From an uncultured Oleiphilus sp. (GTDB taxonomy: Bacteria > Pseudomonadota > Gammaproteobacteria > Pseudomonadales > Oleiphilaceae), in the NCBI GenBank assembly GCA_913020045.1, contig CAJWBE010000030.1, positions 1-42,788 on the forward strand: a DNA stretch of 42,788 bases, in the 5' to 3' direction. Below are positions 33,427 through 41,839 of this stretch, piece by piece. A model generated the notes under the pieces. The model made no database searches. It saw nothing but the letters and a program-made list of their open reading frames with translations, and was not told where the DNA came from. Made by a program: the position numbers and the translations under genes. Numbering within the stretch: the first letter of the stretch is position 1; every line of letters starts with the position of its first letter.

Positions 33427-34026
33427 ATGAAAAAACTACACAAGGAAAATTTGTTCTGTTGGAGCGAGTTTGATTCCGATCGTAATATCGATTTCCATAG
33501 CTATGTGTGGGTGCGCGAAAAAGGAAATGTGGTGTTTGATCCCTTGCCGATCTCGGAGCATGACCTCGAGCATTTACTCTCGCTCGGAAAGACTTGTTGC
33601 ATCATTATTTCGAACTCAGATCATGTTCGAGAGGCACAGTGGCTTGCTGAGAAAACTGGCGCAGAGATTCTTGGGCCCGCGGCAGAGCGGGACAGCTTCC
33701 CCTTAGCGTGTAACAAATGGCTTGATGAGGGCTCGACGGTTTGTGATGGACTAGATGTTTATCGGCTTGAGGGTTCTAAAACGGATGGTGAATTAGCGTT
33801 TGTCATCGATGGGGACACGCTCATTACGGGAGACCTAATTCGTGCGCACAAAGCGGGAGAGTTATGCATGCTGCCTGCGCCAAAATTGAAAAACATCGAG
33901 TTAGCGAAGGCCTCTGTTAAGCGCTTAGCTAGCATTGCTGGGATCAAGACAATCTTGCCGGGCGATGGCTGGCCTGTTTTTAGAGAAGGTGAGGCGGTGT
34001 TGGCGGAATTAGTCGCTTCGTTATAG
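33427..34026 (+). CDS. Metallo-beta-lactamase-fold protein with degenerate metal site
   Basis: A 199-residue protein with the metallo-beta-lactamase fold order: strand-rich N-terminus, a motif-1 region, a GDxL strand (VIDGDTLITGDLI) and a final strand (ILPGDGWPVFREG). The usual HxHxDH is SNSDH (62-66): the two leading His are replaced, only Asp65 and His66 remain. The C-terminal His is likewise an Asp in GDGWPVF. This pattern recurs in a known subgroup, so the gene is probably intact but may use fewer metals or none. It follows a terminator, so it has its own promoter, and is convergent with desT. Confidence 0.8.
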   Translation: MKKLHKENLFCWSEFDSDRNIDFHSYVWVREKGNVVFDPLPISEHDLEHLLSLGKTCCIIISNSDHVREAQWLAEKTGAEILGPAAERDSFPLACNKWLDEGSTVCDGLDVYRLEGSKTDGELAFVIDGDTLITGDLIRAHKAGELCMLPAPKLKNIELAKASVKRLASIAGIKTILPGDGWPVFREGEAVLAELVASL

Positions 34027-34052
34027 GTGGCACGATGTTTGGTAAAGACGGC

Positions 34053-34673
34053 CTATGGCGAATGCCAAGCACTCGCGCCCAGCCATATCAGTCTTAGTTT
34101 TTTTAAGGTATTTTCGACATAGGCCTGTTGCTGTTGAGGCGACGTTTGTATTTGGTCTAGAAGGTCGATAGTCGTATCAAACACCGCTTCCACGATGAGT
34201 AGCGATACTAAGGCTAAATCGCTGTCGCTTGCTTTCTCAAAGGTGCTAATGGGTCTTAGATCAGACGCTAGTTCGTTGGCGATGAATTTGATTTCGTTGC
34301 GGATGGCATTGCGCAACACTAACGTGCCACCGCCTCTCACTTGCGCCATGAAATAAAAATAATTCATATTTTCGCAAACAAAGTCCGCGTAGACCTCTAT
34401 CGATTGCTGCGCGAGCGTATCAAGATAGTCATTCTTCTGCCGTGCTGCGCGCATGAGTTTTCGGAGTATTAATCCTAGGTCATCGACAATGTTGAGACCA
34501 AGTTCTTCCATATCCGTAAAGTGGCGGTAGAAAGACGTTGGAACCACCCCTGCGTTTTTAGCGACCTCTCTCAGACTGATTGTAGAAAAATTCACACCAT
34601 TTCCAGTCAGCGTTAGCGCTGCATCCATGAGTGACTTTCGCGTTTGTCGTTTTTTGTCTTCACGGCTTTGCAT
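34053..34673 (-). CDS. desT: TetR-family regulator of unsaturated fatty acid synthesis (DesT/FabR type)
   Basis: A 206-residue TetR regulator. The helix-turn-helix ISLREVAKNAGVVPTSFYRH followed by FTDMEELGLNIVDDLGLILR and MRAARQK is nearly the family consensus of FabR and DesT, which sense the ratio of unsaturated to saturated acyl-CoA and repress desaturase genes. The gene is divergent from a DesC-like reductase and a DesB-like desaturase, the same arrangement as P. aeruginosa PA4890-4888. Two inverted operator boxes lie in the 239-base region between them (34830-34845 and 34877-34892). The ATG at 34671-34673 is clear. Confidence 0.92.
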   Translation of the reverse strand: MQSREDKKRQTRKSLMDAALTLTGNGVNFSTISLREVAKNAGVVPTSFYRHFTDMEELGLNIVDDLGLILRKLMRAARQKNDYLDTLAQQSIEVYADFVCENMNYFYFMAQVRGGGTLVLRNAIRNEIKFIANELASDLRPISTFEKASDSDLALVSLLIVEAVFDTTIDLLDQIQTSPQQQQAYVENTLKKLRLIWLGASAWHSP

Positions 34674-34829
34674 TGCTGTTTTGATGCCTTTTGCTTTTTT
34701 TTCAGTTTGTGTGTCTAAGTGTTCACTAAATATTGCTGTGTTTTATATTTGATACTAAGCAACTATAGCGATGTAATTCAGTAATATAAAGCTAATTCAG
34801 CATTCCGTGCCTAAAAAATGCTCGATTAT

Positions 34830-34845
34830 TTGGTGTACAAGTGTT
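34830..34845 (+). promoter_or_regulatory. DesT-type operator box 1
   Basis: TTGGTGTACAAGTGTT is the exact reverse complement of the second box at 34877-34892. It contains the imperfect palindrome GTGTACA-AG-TGTT, the style of FabR/DesT sites, and overlaps the -35 element of the desC promoter. Confidence 0.75.
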
Positions 34846-34872
34846 GACTGAAACTACGATGTGGATTAACTT
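34844..34872 (+). promoter_or_regulatory. Probable sigma-70 promoter of desC-desB
   Basis: TTGACT (34844-34849) and TAACTT (34867-34872) are separated by 17 bases. The -35 differs from consensus in one position; the -10 is weaker. Its left end overlaps operator box 1 and its right end is four bases before box 2, so a bound regulator would block polymerase. Confidence 0.55.
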
Positions 34873-34876
34873 AGTG

Positions 34877-34892
34877 AACACTTGTACACCAA
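34877..34892 (-). promoter_or_regulatory. DesT-type operator box 2
   Basis: AACACTTGTACACCAA repeats box 1 in inverted orientation without a mismatch. With flanking bases it forms GTGAACA-CT-TGTACAC, a near-perfect palindrome. It lies where transcription of desC should start. The centre-to-centre distance to box 1 is 47 bases, about 4.5 helical turns. Confidence 0.75.
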
Positions 34893-34912
34893 TTGATCCG
34901 TAGGTAAATCAT

Positions 34913-36151
34913 ATGTCGCCACTTTCTAGTTCTTTATCTTCTCGTTTTTTTGATGCGACGATGCTGCAGCCACTTGCGTCGAATCGTTTGCTTAGCGCTA
35001 TATTCCGCTCGTCAAATGAGTCGTTTAGACGTTACTTTGATTTTATCGCGAATGAATTTGAACCCCTGTTGGCAAAAAAACGAATCGCAGCGGAAATTTT
35101 AGGCATCATTGATGAAACAAGTGATGTGCGGACTTTCGTATTGCGTCCTTCTGTTAACTGGACTGCACATTTGCCGGGTCAGTATGTCTCCGTCGAAGTA
35201 GACATTAAGGGTGTGCGTCATCATCGCCATTATTCTCTATCGTGCTCGCCAAGTGAGTTCAAGGAACATGGAATCATTTCCATTACCGTTAAGCGCGTGT
35301 CGGGTGGCCGGGTATCCAATTACTTGCATGATCATTTCACAGTGGGGCAGTTGCTTCACATTTCTCCGCCAGCGGGTGACTTCGTAATGGACCTTCTGGC
35401 GAGCGATGGCGCTGCTAGCCGTGATGAAAGCGTACCTGTTATGGATGTTGAATGTGCCGTCGGCTCATCGCTATTCATTGCTGCGGGCAGTGGTATCACG
35501 CCGATTATGTCGATGATTGAGTCGCTCGCAGCAGCATCAGCACTAGCAAAGCCCCTGACATTAATTTATGTCGTCAGGTCTTCGGCCGACGTTATTTTTG
35601 CTGAACGCCTGACTGAGATTGCGGCTCTGCAGTCAAATTTTTCATTCGTCATTCATGAAACATCACTTCGTGGCCGCTTAACAAAAGAGCAGCTTGCGCA
35701 GCATTGTACGGACATGGAAACAAGGCAAATATACGTTTGTGGCCCTTACGCCTTTATGGAATTTATTAGCCAGTCTGCTGAGCAGATGGGCGCTGAACCC
35801 AGTCACATTAAACGTGAGCTATTTGGATTGCCGAGAACGGGTGCTGTTGAGGTAGCAAAGGATGGCAGTGAGACTGTTGAGCAGTCCGCGACTTCGGGAC
35901 AGGTAAGCTTTTCTGCGTCGGGACAAGTGGTCCAGTCTAGCGGTAGCAAATCCTTGTTGGAGTTGGCTGAAGACGCGGGCTTAAATCCGAAATACGGTTG
36001 CCGCGCAGGTATCTGCCATGAATGTAAGTGTCAGAAAACGTCGGGCCGAGTGATGAACATGATGACAGGGAAAATTATTCCCGATGAGCAGGACCAAATT
36101 CAGGCCTGCATATCAGCACCGATTGGCGACTTGACGGTTAGTACTTGGTAG
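34913..36151 (+). CDS. desC: Ferredoxin-NAD(P)H reductase-type electron donor for the desaturase
   Basis: A 412-residue three-domain reductase. The FAD-binding barrel has RHYSLSCSP (about 106-114) and GGRVSNYLHD; the NAD-binding domain has FIAAGSGITPIMSMIES (about 188-204) and the terminal CGPYAFME; the C-terminal 2Fe-2S domain has Cys363, Cys368, Cys371 and Cys399 in the plant-ferredoxin spacing. It passes electrons from NAD(P)H to the diiron desaturase encoded next. The order desT-desC-desB with a shared operator matches P. aeruginosa. The ATG at 34913 is 20 bases after operator box 2. Confidence 0.92.
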   Translation: MSPLSSSLSSRFFDATMLQPLASNRLLSAIFRSSNESFRRYFDFIANEFEPLLAKKRIAAEILGIIDETSDVRTFVLRPSVNWTAHLPGQYVSVEVDIKGVRHHRHYSLSCSPSEFKEHGIISITVKRVSGGRVSNYLHDHFTVGQLLHISPPAGDFVMDLLASDGAASRDESVPVMDVECAVGSSLFIAAGSGITPIMSMIESLAAASALAKPLTLIYVVRSSADVIFAERLTEIAALQSNFSFVIHETSLRGRLTKEQLAQHCTDMETRQIYVCGPYAFMEFISQSAEQMGAEPSHIKRELFGLPRTGAVEVAKDGSETVEQSATSGQVSFSASGQVVQSSGSKSLLELAEDAGLNPKYGCRAGICHECKCQKTSGRVMNMMTGKIIPDEQDQIQACISAPIGDLTVSTW

Positions 36152-36280
36152 CAATGACCCAGATATAAATAGACTTGGCCGCCACACCTCACTGTTAAGG
36201 CCTTCAGTTGCAATATTGATCGCTAAACAAATTAGCTTGATACGAGCGGCGAGTGAATCGTCGTCGAAGAGGACAAAATT

Positions 36281-37369
36281 ATGGACATGAAAACATCACC
36301 TAAACACCTATTAATGGTCGATGAGTTAGATGCATTTGGCGCAGAGCTGGATGAAATTAGGGCTGAAGTGTTGGCCGATCTTGGTGAGAGGGACGTTCAA
36401 CATATCCGTCATATGATGCATACGCAGACCCTAAGTGAAATGGCTGGCCGAGGGCTAATACATTTTAGTCTGGGTCCTGTTAGCTGGGCCGCAGGGGTAG
36501 GGCTTTTGTCGGTCTCCAAAATACTTGAGAATATGGAAATCGGGCACAACATTATGCATGGCCAGTATGACTGGACAAACGATCCAGAACTTCAGTCACA
36601 AAATTACGATTGGGATAACGTGTGTACCGCTGACTCGTGGCGTAAAACGCATAATTATGAGCACCACACTTACACGAATATTTTGGGTAAGGATCGTGAT
36701 TACGGGTATGCGGTACTGCGACTAACCGACGATACGCCTTGGCGTCCTTGGCATTTAGTTCAATTTATTCAGTACGGAATGTTGAGTGGACTGTTCGAAT
36801 GGGGCGTGGGCTTGCATGAGCTTGAGTTCGATAAATTGAAAAGTGGTGAAGTGCCGCTGAAGGAAAAAATTCCGTTCTTGAAAGAATTCGCCAAAAAGGC
36901 GAGCACGCAATTGACCAAGGATTATGTCGTATTTCCAATGCTAGCGGGCCCGTTCGCACCAAAAGTGTTTGTGGGTAATGCGGCGGCTAATTTGTCACGA
37001 AATCTTTGGGCATCAACGATTATCTTTTGTGGGCATTTTACTGAAGACGCGCAAACGTTCCGAGAAGATGAGTGTGAAAATGAAACCCGAGGGCAGTGGT
37101 ATTATCGCCAGCTGCTCGGTTCGAGTAACTTTTCGGGAGGTAAGTGGCTGCACATCATGAGTGGCCATTTGAGCTACCAGATTGAGCATCACTTATTTCC
37201 AGACTTACCGTCACATCGCTACCCTGAAATATCGACAAAAGTACAAGCAATTTGTGAGCGATATGACATACCCTACAATACAGGCCCGTTCGGGAAACAG
37301 TTTAAAACAGTACTTAAGCGAGTGGCTAAGTTTTCTTTACCGGCGATTGTTCGGCGCGGCGCCGCTTAA
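36281..37369 (+). CDS. desB: Membrane fatty-acid (acyl-CoA) desaturase
   Basis: A 362-residue membrane diiron desaturase. The three His boxes are present: HNIMH (89-93), HNYEHH (124-129) and QIEHHLF (300-306). Hydrophobic stretches around 55-80 and 240-255 fit membrane insertion. The family introduces a double bond, usually delta-9, into long-chain acyl-CoA. GAGGA lies six bases before the ATG. It is 129 bases downstream of desC on the same strand and probably co-transcribed under DesT. An unknown protein gene follows after 86 bases. Confidence 0.92.
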   Translation: MDMKTSPKHLLMVDELDAFGAELDEIRAEVLADLGERDVQHIRHMMHTQTLSEMAGRGLIHFSLGPVSWAAGVGLLSVSKILENMEIGHNIMHGQYDWTNDPELQSQNYDWDNVCTADSWRKTHNYEHHTYTNILGKDRDYGYAVLRLTDDTPWRPWHLVQFIQYGMLSGLFEWGVGLHELEFDKLKSGEVPLKEKIPFLKEFAKKASTQLTKDYVVFPMLAGPFAPKVFVGNAAANLSRNLWASTIIFCGHFTEDAQTFREDECENETRGQWYYRQLLGSSNFSGGKWLHIMSGHLSYQIEHHLFPDLPSHRYPEISTKVQAICERYDIPYNTGPFGKQFKTVLKRVAKFSLPAIVRRGAA

Positions 37370-37413
37370 ATAAGTGCCAATTTTTGTAGCGACTGGGCTA
37401 GTGCTTTAACGAA

Positions 37414-37439
37414 GACTCAAGCTGCCATGGCAGTGAGTC
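37414..37439. repeat. Compound palindrome between desB and the next gene
   Basis: CTGCCATGGCAG (37422-37433) is a perfect 12-base palindrome, flanked by GACTC (37414-37418) and GAGTC (37435-37439) as an outer pair. It ends 16 bases before the next gene. As RNA it would be a hairpin near the ribosome site; as DNA it could be an operator. Confidence 0.45.
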
Positions 37440-37455
37440 AATTTAGGAATGGATT

Positions 37456-38517
37456 ATGACCAAGAAAGTGTCGCCAGCTGCGACAGATCTATCTAAACAG
37501 TTGTTGGAGCTGCACATAGCACATGAGTTGTCTTTGTTCGATGCGCCTAAATTTATAAGCTGGGTCAAAGAAGAGTTAGAGATACAATGGCCAAGCCTAG
37601 CGGATATTAGTCTGGGTCAATTGGTAGGTGCCGATCAGGTGAAAGAGGTCATTGTGCGAAATGTCGTGACTAACGAGATTCCTGGCGCAGTGACCGAAAT
37701 TGCGGGTGAGGCGGCATCAGCCTTGTTTACGTCAGAGGTTCACCGAAGCACCTTGCTAAAGAGTGTGATGAGCGCTGCTCAGTTTGAAGAGTTCGTTGAC
37801 AAGCTACTCGACCTTCCTGAGCCACGAAAGCAGGGCATAGATCACGTGATTGATCTTCCTATTTATCGTGAATTGATTTCGGGTGTGTTGTATCAAGCTA
37901 TTGTTCGCTATATCTACGAAGCGAATGTGTTCAGCAAGAATGTACCTGGCGTTTCTTCCATGTTGAAGTTTGGTAAGCGCATGATTGATAAAACAGCACC
38001 GAAGCTTGAAGGGGCTGTTGAAGAAAGTGTGAAAACCTATATCGCGGACAACTTGGCGTTTCTGGTTGGCGTAAGTAAAGAGTTTCTTGAAAACTCCTTA
38101 ACAGACCAAGACTTGAAAGATTCGGCGCTAGAACTTTGGGATGTCCTTGAGAGTAAATCATTGGGCGAGTTTCAGGAGGGCATGGACAGTGTCGACCTTT
38201 CTGAGTTTGTCGTTTTGGGTTATGAGTTTTGGCTGGTTTTTCGAACGAGCGATTACTTCAAGAGCTGTTACGAGCTAGTGGTCGATTACTTTTTTGAAAA
38301 GTATGGCGAGCAAAGTATTCAGGCATTGCTAGACGATCTTGGCGTCACGCCAGAGAAAATCATGTCAGAAGTGGACGCTTTTGCGCCGATGATACTGAGC
38401 CGACTTAAAGAAAATGGCCAGATTGAGGCAATACTGCGCCGTCGTCTAACTAGTTTCTATTGCTCGAGTGATGCCTTGTCTCTGCTTTCAACGGCCACTA
38501 AGGGCGCTGCGATGTAA
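37456..38517 (+). CDS. Hypothetical soluble helical protein downstream of desB
   Basis: A 353-residue protein I do not recognise. It has no signal peptide and no clear membrane helix; predicted content is mostly amphipathic helices with regularly spaced acidic and hydrophobic residues. Notable segments are AGEAASALFTSEVHRSTLLK, GVLYQAIVRYIYEANVFSKN and GVSSMLKFGKRMIDK. It has two cysteines, one in SCYELV and one in the tail FYCSSDA. It follows desB by 86 bases on the same strand with no terminator between, so it may be a third member of the desaturase operon. ATG 37456 is preceded by AGGAAT. It is convergent with the DUF1329 gene. Confidence 0.7.
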   Translation: MTKKVSPAATDLSKQLLELHIAHELSLFDAPKFISWVKEELEIQWPSLADISLGQLVGADQVKEVIVRNVVTNEIPGAVTEIAGEAASALFTSEVHRSTLLKSVMSAAQFEEFVDKLLDLPEPRKQGIDHVIDLPIYRELISGVLYQAIVRYIYEANVFSKNVPGVSSMLKFGKRMIDKTAPKLEGAVEESVKTYIADNLAFLVGVSKEFLENSLTDQDLKDSALELWDVLESKSLGEFQEGMDSVDLSEFVVLGYEFWLVFRTSDYFKSCYELVVDYFFEKYGEQSIQALLDDLGVTPEKIMSEVDAFAPMILSRLKENGQIEAILRRRLTSFYCSSDALSLLSTATKGAAM

Positions 38518-38528
38518 GCAGAAAATAC

Positions 38529-39890
38529 CTACCTTTTGGCGGCGGCTCTTAATGCGGCGGGTGTAAACTGTGTCGTCGGAGGGTTGGGCTGGCTGATGTC
38601 GCCTGAGTTTCGCTCTTCGTTTGTTAAGCCTGATACATAGTAGGCTTTTCGCTTGAGGTCGTGACTGACTTCCGCCGCGCAAAAGTTGGCTGGCACTTCG
38701 TAATACAGTTTGTAATGACACATATTGATGCGCCAGATTCGGCCTTGGTTATCGTATTGATCTGCTTGAAGAATCGACCAGCTATCTTCATCGATATAAA
38801 AGGTCCTGCTTGAATATATGTGCTGGAACTGTCTCTTAAGCTTAGCTTCTATAACCCAAACGCGATGGTACTCAAAACGGGTTAAGAGTGGATTCAAATG
38901 CAGCGGACTAAGCAGCTCCTCATAGCTAATACTGGGGTCAGATACGCGATAGGCGTTGTACGGTACTAACATTTCTTTTCGTCCAACAAGATTCCAGTCA
39001 TATCGCTCGGGCGACCCGTTGAACATATCGGTGTCATCGGCAGTTCTGAGGCTTTCGCTCATCAGTGCCGAGTTGTCGTGTGTAATGTACGGCATTCGCA
39101 TGACGCGTTTTTGGCCGACATCGTAAGACCACGCCTTACGTGGTCGACTATGCTGATCGACGTAATCGATCGCCAACAAACTTCCCCCTGCTAGACGCGC
39201 CGGTTCTATTACCAGTGAATGGTAGTAGAGAAGAACTTGGCGATCTTGGTCACTCAGGCGGGGCTTCCAGTCGCTTGGCTCAAGATATCTAAATAGCTCA
39301 AATGAAACATTTTGTTTAGATCGGGTGAGTTGCTTTTCTCCATTTGAATAAACAATCGCATCGAGAAATGTGCGCTCAATGGACTGGCCACGCCAACGGG
39401 TTAAATGATTCCAGATGGCCTCAAGCCCGGTTTTGGGTGCGGGGAATGCAACACCAGGGTAACCATTGATGAGAGAGCTACCATCTTTCTCAATACGAGT
39501 GTCGGGTCTTTGTGATGTGTTGTCATAATACCAGTCAGGGTATCTCGCTGTTCTATGGCTTCGATAAACGGGAATGTTAAATGTCCCAGGGTATGCTTTT
39601 AATAGCGCAAGTGAGCCCTTGGGAATTGCGTTCGCATAGTCTTGGGCATTGTCTTTGTTGATAATAAACAGAGGACTTTCTTCAGAGAATGGGTCTACGT
39701 GGTGGCCGCCGTCTGATTTTTCATGTTTGGTTAGCCCGCCTTGCCAGGAGGGAATGTTGCCGTTTTCGCTACCTTCCGTGATCGCTCCAATGAGCGCAAT
39801 ACGCTGGTTGGCTTCGCCATAGACCAGTCCTGGTATAGCAAAGAAAACACTAATCAATAAAATGAGGGGCTGTTGCCACTTTCTATTCAT
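38529..39890 (-). CDS. Exported DUF1329 protein
   Basis: A 453-residue protein with a signal peptide ending near VYG-EA (residue 25). DUF1329 hallmarks are the early ITEGSENGNIPSWQGGL, the PGTFNIPVYRSHRTARYPDW segment, GYPGVAFPAPKTGLEAIWNH, QKRVMRMPYITHDN, ERYDWNLVGRKEMLVPYN and the C-terminal HRVWVIEAKLKRQFQHIYSS. The family has a LolA/LolB-like fold and often accompanies envelope or sterol/lipid transport systems. Its start overlaps the stop of the GGDEF gene by eight bases, so the two are coupled. The usual DUF1302/RND partners are not next to it. Confidence 0.92.
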   Translation of the reverse strand: MNRKWQQPLILLISVFFAIPGLVYGEANQRIALIGAITEGSENGNIPSWQGGLTKHEKSDGGHHVDPFSEESPLFIINKDNAQDYANAIPKGSLALLKAYPGTFNIPVYRSHRTARYPDWYYDNTSQRPDTRIEKDGSSLINGYPGVAFPAPKTGLEAIWNHLTRWRGQSIERTFLDAIVYSNGEKQLTRSKQNVSFELFRYLEPSDWKPRLSDQDRQVLLYYHSLVIEPARLAGGSLLAIDYVDQHSRPRKAWSYDVGQKRVMRMPYITHDNSALMSESLRTADDTDMFNGSPERYDWNLVGRKEMLVPYNAYRVSDPSISYEELLSPLHLNPLLTRFEYHRVWVIEAKLKRQFQHIYSSRTFYIDEDSWSILQADQYDNQGRIWRINMCHYKLYYEVPANFCAAEVSHDLKRKAYYVSGLTNEERNSGDISQPNPPTTQFTPAALRAAAKR

Positions 39891-41595
39891 TAATTACCTT
39901 TGGCTGATGATCGATATGTCGCCATTTAACTTGGTTTCGTCCATCATGTTTGGCTTGATACAGTAATGAATCGCAGGCACTTAAGAGCTCATTGGCGGTG
40001 ATACCTTGGCTACCATCGTAGCTAGCCAATCCAAAGCTTGCCGTAATAGATAACGAAGCCCTACTTTCATTGATGAGCTTAGAGGCAAGCTCTTCGCGAA
40101 GGGCTTCGGTCTGTTCATGGACTGAGTCGGGTGGCTCGCCAACGATGACGGCAATATACTCTTCACCGCCGTAGCGGGCGACAATGTCTGTTTTTCGCTT
40201 GAAATATTGACGAAAAAGGTCGGCTACTTGTTTGAGGCAAGCGTCGCCTACCTGATGGCCATGCGTGTCATTGACGTTTTTAAAGTGATCAACATCAAGC
40301 ATGATGACGCAAATAGGAAGCTGGCTGCGCAAAGCTTGTGCGAGAGCTAAAGGGTAGGCTTCATCAAAGTACGCTCTGTTTTTGAGCTGCGTTAAACCAT
40401 CAATTTGGCCATGCAGCCGCAGTTGTTCCTCTCGGGACTTAAGGTTCGTGCGCATTTCGTCCATTGCAATTGCAAGCTCTAGTAGTTCGTCTTTTGATTC
40501 GAACTCGATGGGCAGTTCGTAATCGCCATGAGCTACACGCTTTGCTGACTCCACCAATGTACTTATATTGCTGTGGATATGGATGTAAAGACCCGCTAGC
40601 AAGTAGATGAGTAACAATGTGACAACAGCCGAGTAAGTATAGAAACGAAGGAGCTGTTCGTTGTAATAATCGTCGCGTTCTTGAAGCAGAGTGTCTGCCA
40701 TACCTAAGTAGAGTCGATTTTCTTCTTGGAGATTGTTGATTGCCGTCGAAACTTGATTGTAAAAATTTAGTGCAGGGTAATCTAGGTCGATTGCCTGGAT
40801 CAATTGATCATCCAGCAAGGTACGAACAGTCTCTACTTGATTGAGTTTGTTGTCCTGTGACAGGTCAGGGAATCGTTTGCTAACTGCTTGGTATTGCTGA
40901 CTGCTGATCTCGATACTTTTTAGTGAGCTGGTCAACGCTTTATAGGTGTTGTCTAGAGATTGAATCCCGAAAGAATCAAGGAAACCAATGTCTAAATGGT
41001 AAGTACCAAAGGCACGTGCCTGGCCTAGTGCATGAAAGTAGTAATAATGATCGCTAATCATTTCTAGTAATTGGCGCACTTCAGAATTGTCTTCAGACAC
41101 GTATTCGTATGACAGTCTCATACGCCACAAATAGGCCTGTTCTACCAGGTTGTTCGCATTTTGGAAGATGACTGATACGGATGCGCCTTCATTTCCAGGG
41201 AAAATCGTTTGTTCCTCAATGTTGCCTTTGAGTTGAGTCAGGAAATAGCGGTGCTGCTGCGGCAGCGCCTCTAGGTCAAAGGAGTCTATCGAGCTAATAA
41301 TGCTGCCATAGGCTAACTCGTATTGTTCGGTGAATTTTTCGTTGCGTGTTAGAAAATGAATAACCGAGTTATCGCGTAATGTCTCTAGCTGTTCGATGAG
41401 CTTTGTCGCTTGGCGCACGTCAGTCAAGGTATGACGAATTTGCTGTGCTTGGGTCGCATTAGTATGGAAATTGAGGGCTAGCTGAGCCGATAAGAAAAGC
41501 AAAGGAACGGCTAAGAATGACGCCATCAGCAAGAACTTGCTCTGATAGCTGAGCTGATTGAGTAAACGGTATACGGGACGTATCAGCAGGTTCAT
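39883..41595 (-). CDS. Membrane diguanylate cyclase with GGEEY active site
   Basis: A 570-residue protein. Helices at about 22-42 and 320-342 enclose a large helical periplasmic sensor. A HAMP-like linker (about 343-395) leads to a GGDEF domain with QIDGLTQLKNRAYFDEA, VIMLDVDHFKNVNDTHGHQVGD, an RxxD inhibitory site (RKTD, 467-470) and GGEEY at 476-480 instead of GGDEF/GGEEF. It should make c-di-GMP if the Tyr is tolerated. The downstream DUF1329 gene overlaps it, suggesting that an envelope protein and a c-di-GMP sensor are produced together. It is divergent from the MBOAT gene across 244 bases. Confidence 0.92.
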   Translation of the reverse strand: MNLLIRPVYRLLNQLSYQSKFLLMASFLAVPLLFLSAQLALNFHTNATQAQQIRHTLTDVRQATKLIEQLETLRDNSVIHFLTRNEKFTEQYELAYGSIISSIDSFDLEALPQQHRYFLTQLKGNIEEQTIFPGNEGASVSVIFQNANNLVEQAYLWRMRLSYEYVSEDNSEVRQLLEMISDHYYYFHALGQARAFGTYHLDIGFLDSFGIQSLDNTYKALTSSLKSIEISSQQYQAVSKRFPDLSQDNKLNQVETVRTLLDDQLIQAIDLDYPALNFYNQVSTAINNLQEENRLYLGMADTLLQERDDYYNEQLLRFYTYSAVVTLLLIYLLAGLYIHIHSNISTLVESAKRVAHGDYELPIEFESKDELLELAIAMDEMRTNLKSREEQLRLHGQIDGLTQLKNRAYFDEAYPLALAQALRSQLPICVIMLDVDHFKNVNDTHGHQVGDACLKQVADLFRQYFKRKTDIVARYGGEEYIAVIVGEPPDSVHEQTEALREELASKLINESRASLSITASFGLASYDGSQGITANELLSACDSLLYQAKHDGRNQVKWRHIDHQPKVINE

Positions 41596-41839
41596 AGTAG
41601 TCTTCTGTTTTTCGTTAGCTTAAGTGTAGCAACAAACCGCAAAAAGACGTGTTGATATTTGTAGCGGAATATACTGCTCAGTTGCTTGATGGCAGGGGTG
41701 TTTCAGCGCGTCGCTGAGTTAGTAATCGGATTCACGTTACATGTTTTATGCGGAGTGTCTCGTAAAACGAATTTATTGCTTGAGAGGGGCGAGTCAAACC
41801 TTTAGATTGCTGCCTTTATAAAAAACTACAACACTATGT

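Noticed and set aside
34053-37369. The desT-desC-desB cluster as a novel system
   Set aside because: Gene order and motifs match the known P. aeruginosa DesT-DesCB system; only the operator layout and the downstream unknown gene are reported as of interest.
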